Below are positions 5,965 to 5,975 of a stretch of 5,975 nt of DNA, in pieces; within the stretch, counting starts at the first letter, position 1; each line of letters opens with the position of its first letter. The translations under genes and the position numbers were made by a program. The notes below the pieces were generated by a model that did no database searches, was not told the origin of the DNA, and saw nothing but the letters and a program-made list of their open reading frames with translations. This stretch comes from Clostridiales bacterium (GTDB taxonomy: Bacteria; Bacillota; Clostridia; Oscillospirales; Oscillospiraceae), in contig CABIYX010000062.1 in the NCBI GenBank assembly GCA_902363045.1, positions 1 through 5,975 of the forward strand, written 5' to 3'.

Positions 5965-5975
5965 AGGAATAGAGG

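Noticed and set aside
1..5975. tRNA, rRNA, CRISPR array, replication origin or defence-type operon
   Set aside because: No cloverleaf, regularly spaced repeats, clustered DnaA-box-like sites or unexplained gene cluster was seen. The three genes account for the coding space.

Overview
The window is a stretch of GC-rich bacterial chromosome carrying three complete genes, with AT-rich DNA at both edges. Strong G/C preference at third codon positions, AAGGAG-type ribosome binding sites, sigma-A-like promoters (TTGACC-N17-TACAAT) and U-tailed hairpin terminators suggest a high-GC member of the Clostridia. An Oscillospiraceae relative of Flavonifractor, Lawsonibacter or Intestinimonas is the most likely source. 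This is an inference from style and protein character; no search was run.

Layout. Bases 1-142 are AT-rich and hold a long imperfect inverted repeat plus a promoter-like pair pointing left, but no gene I can assign. Bases 143-200 hold two hairpins that follow a leftward gene. Bases 211-900 (minus) encode a 229-residue membrane protein of the TVP38/TMEM64 (VTT, DedA superfamily) type. Bases 901-1135 form a divergent intergenic region with an AT-rich island that probably holds promoters in both directions. Bases 1136-3283 (plus) encode Tex, an S1-domain RNA/DNA-binding protein. After only 77 bases, which hold a strong promoter and a possible weak terminator, bases 3361-5856 (plus) encode a PcrA/UvrD-type superfamily 1A DNA helicase. 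A near-ideal 16-bp-stem terminator closes this unit at 5910-5950. The last 25 bases look like the promoter or leader of a gene outside the window.

Function. Tex and PcrA are both housekeeping nucleic-acid proteins. Tex is linked to transcription and RNA handling; PcrA works in repair, in removing stalled RNA polymerase and recombination intermediates, and in plasmid replication. They lie in tandem and may be partly co-transcribed, but pcrA has its own good promoter. The TVP38-like protein is divergently transcribed and has no evident link to them.

I find no convincing undescribed multi-gene system. The points most worth a second look are a roughly 41-residue insertion in the helicase between motifs I and Ia, a promoter nested in a terminator-like hairpin between tex and pcrA, a missing arginine in the TVP38-like protein, a 21-bp-spaced direct repeat in the divergent promoter region, and the folded AT-rich left edge.
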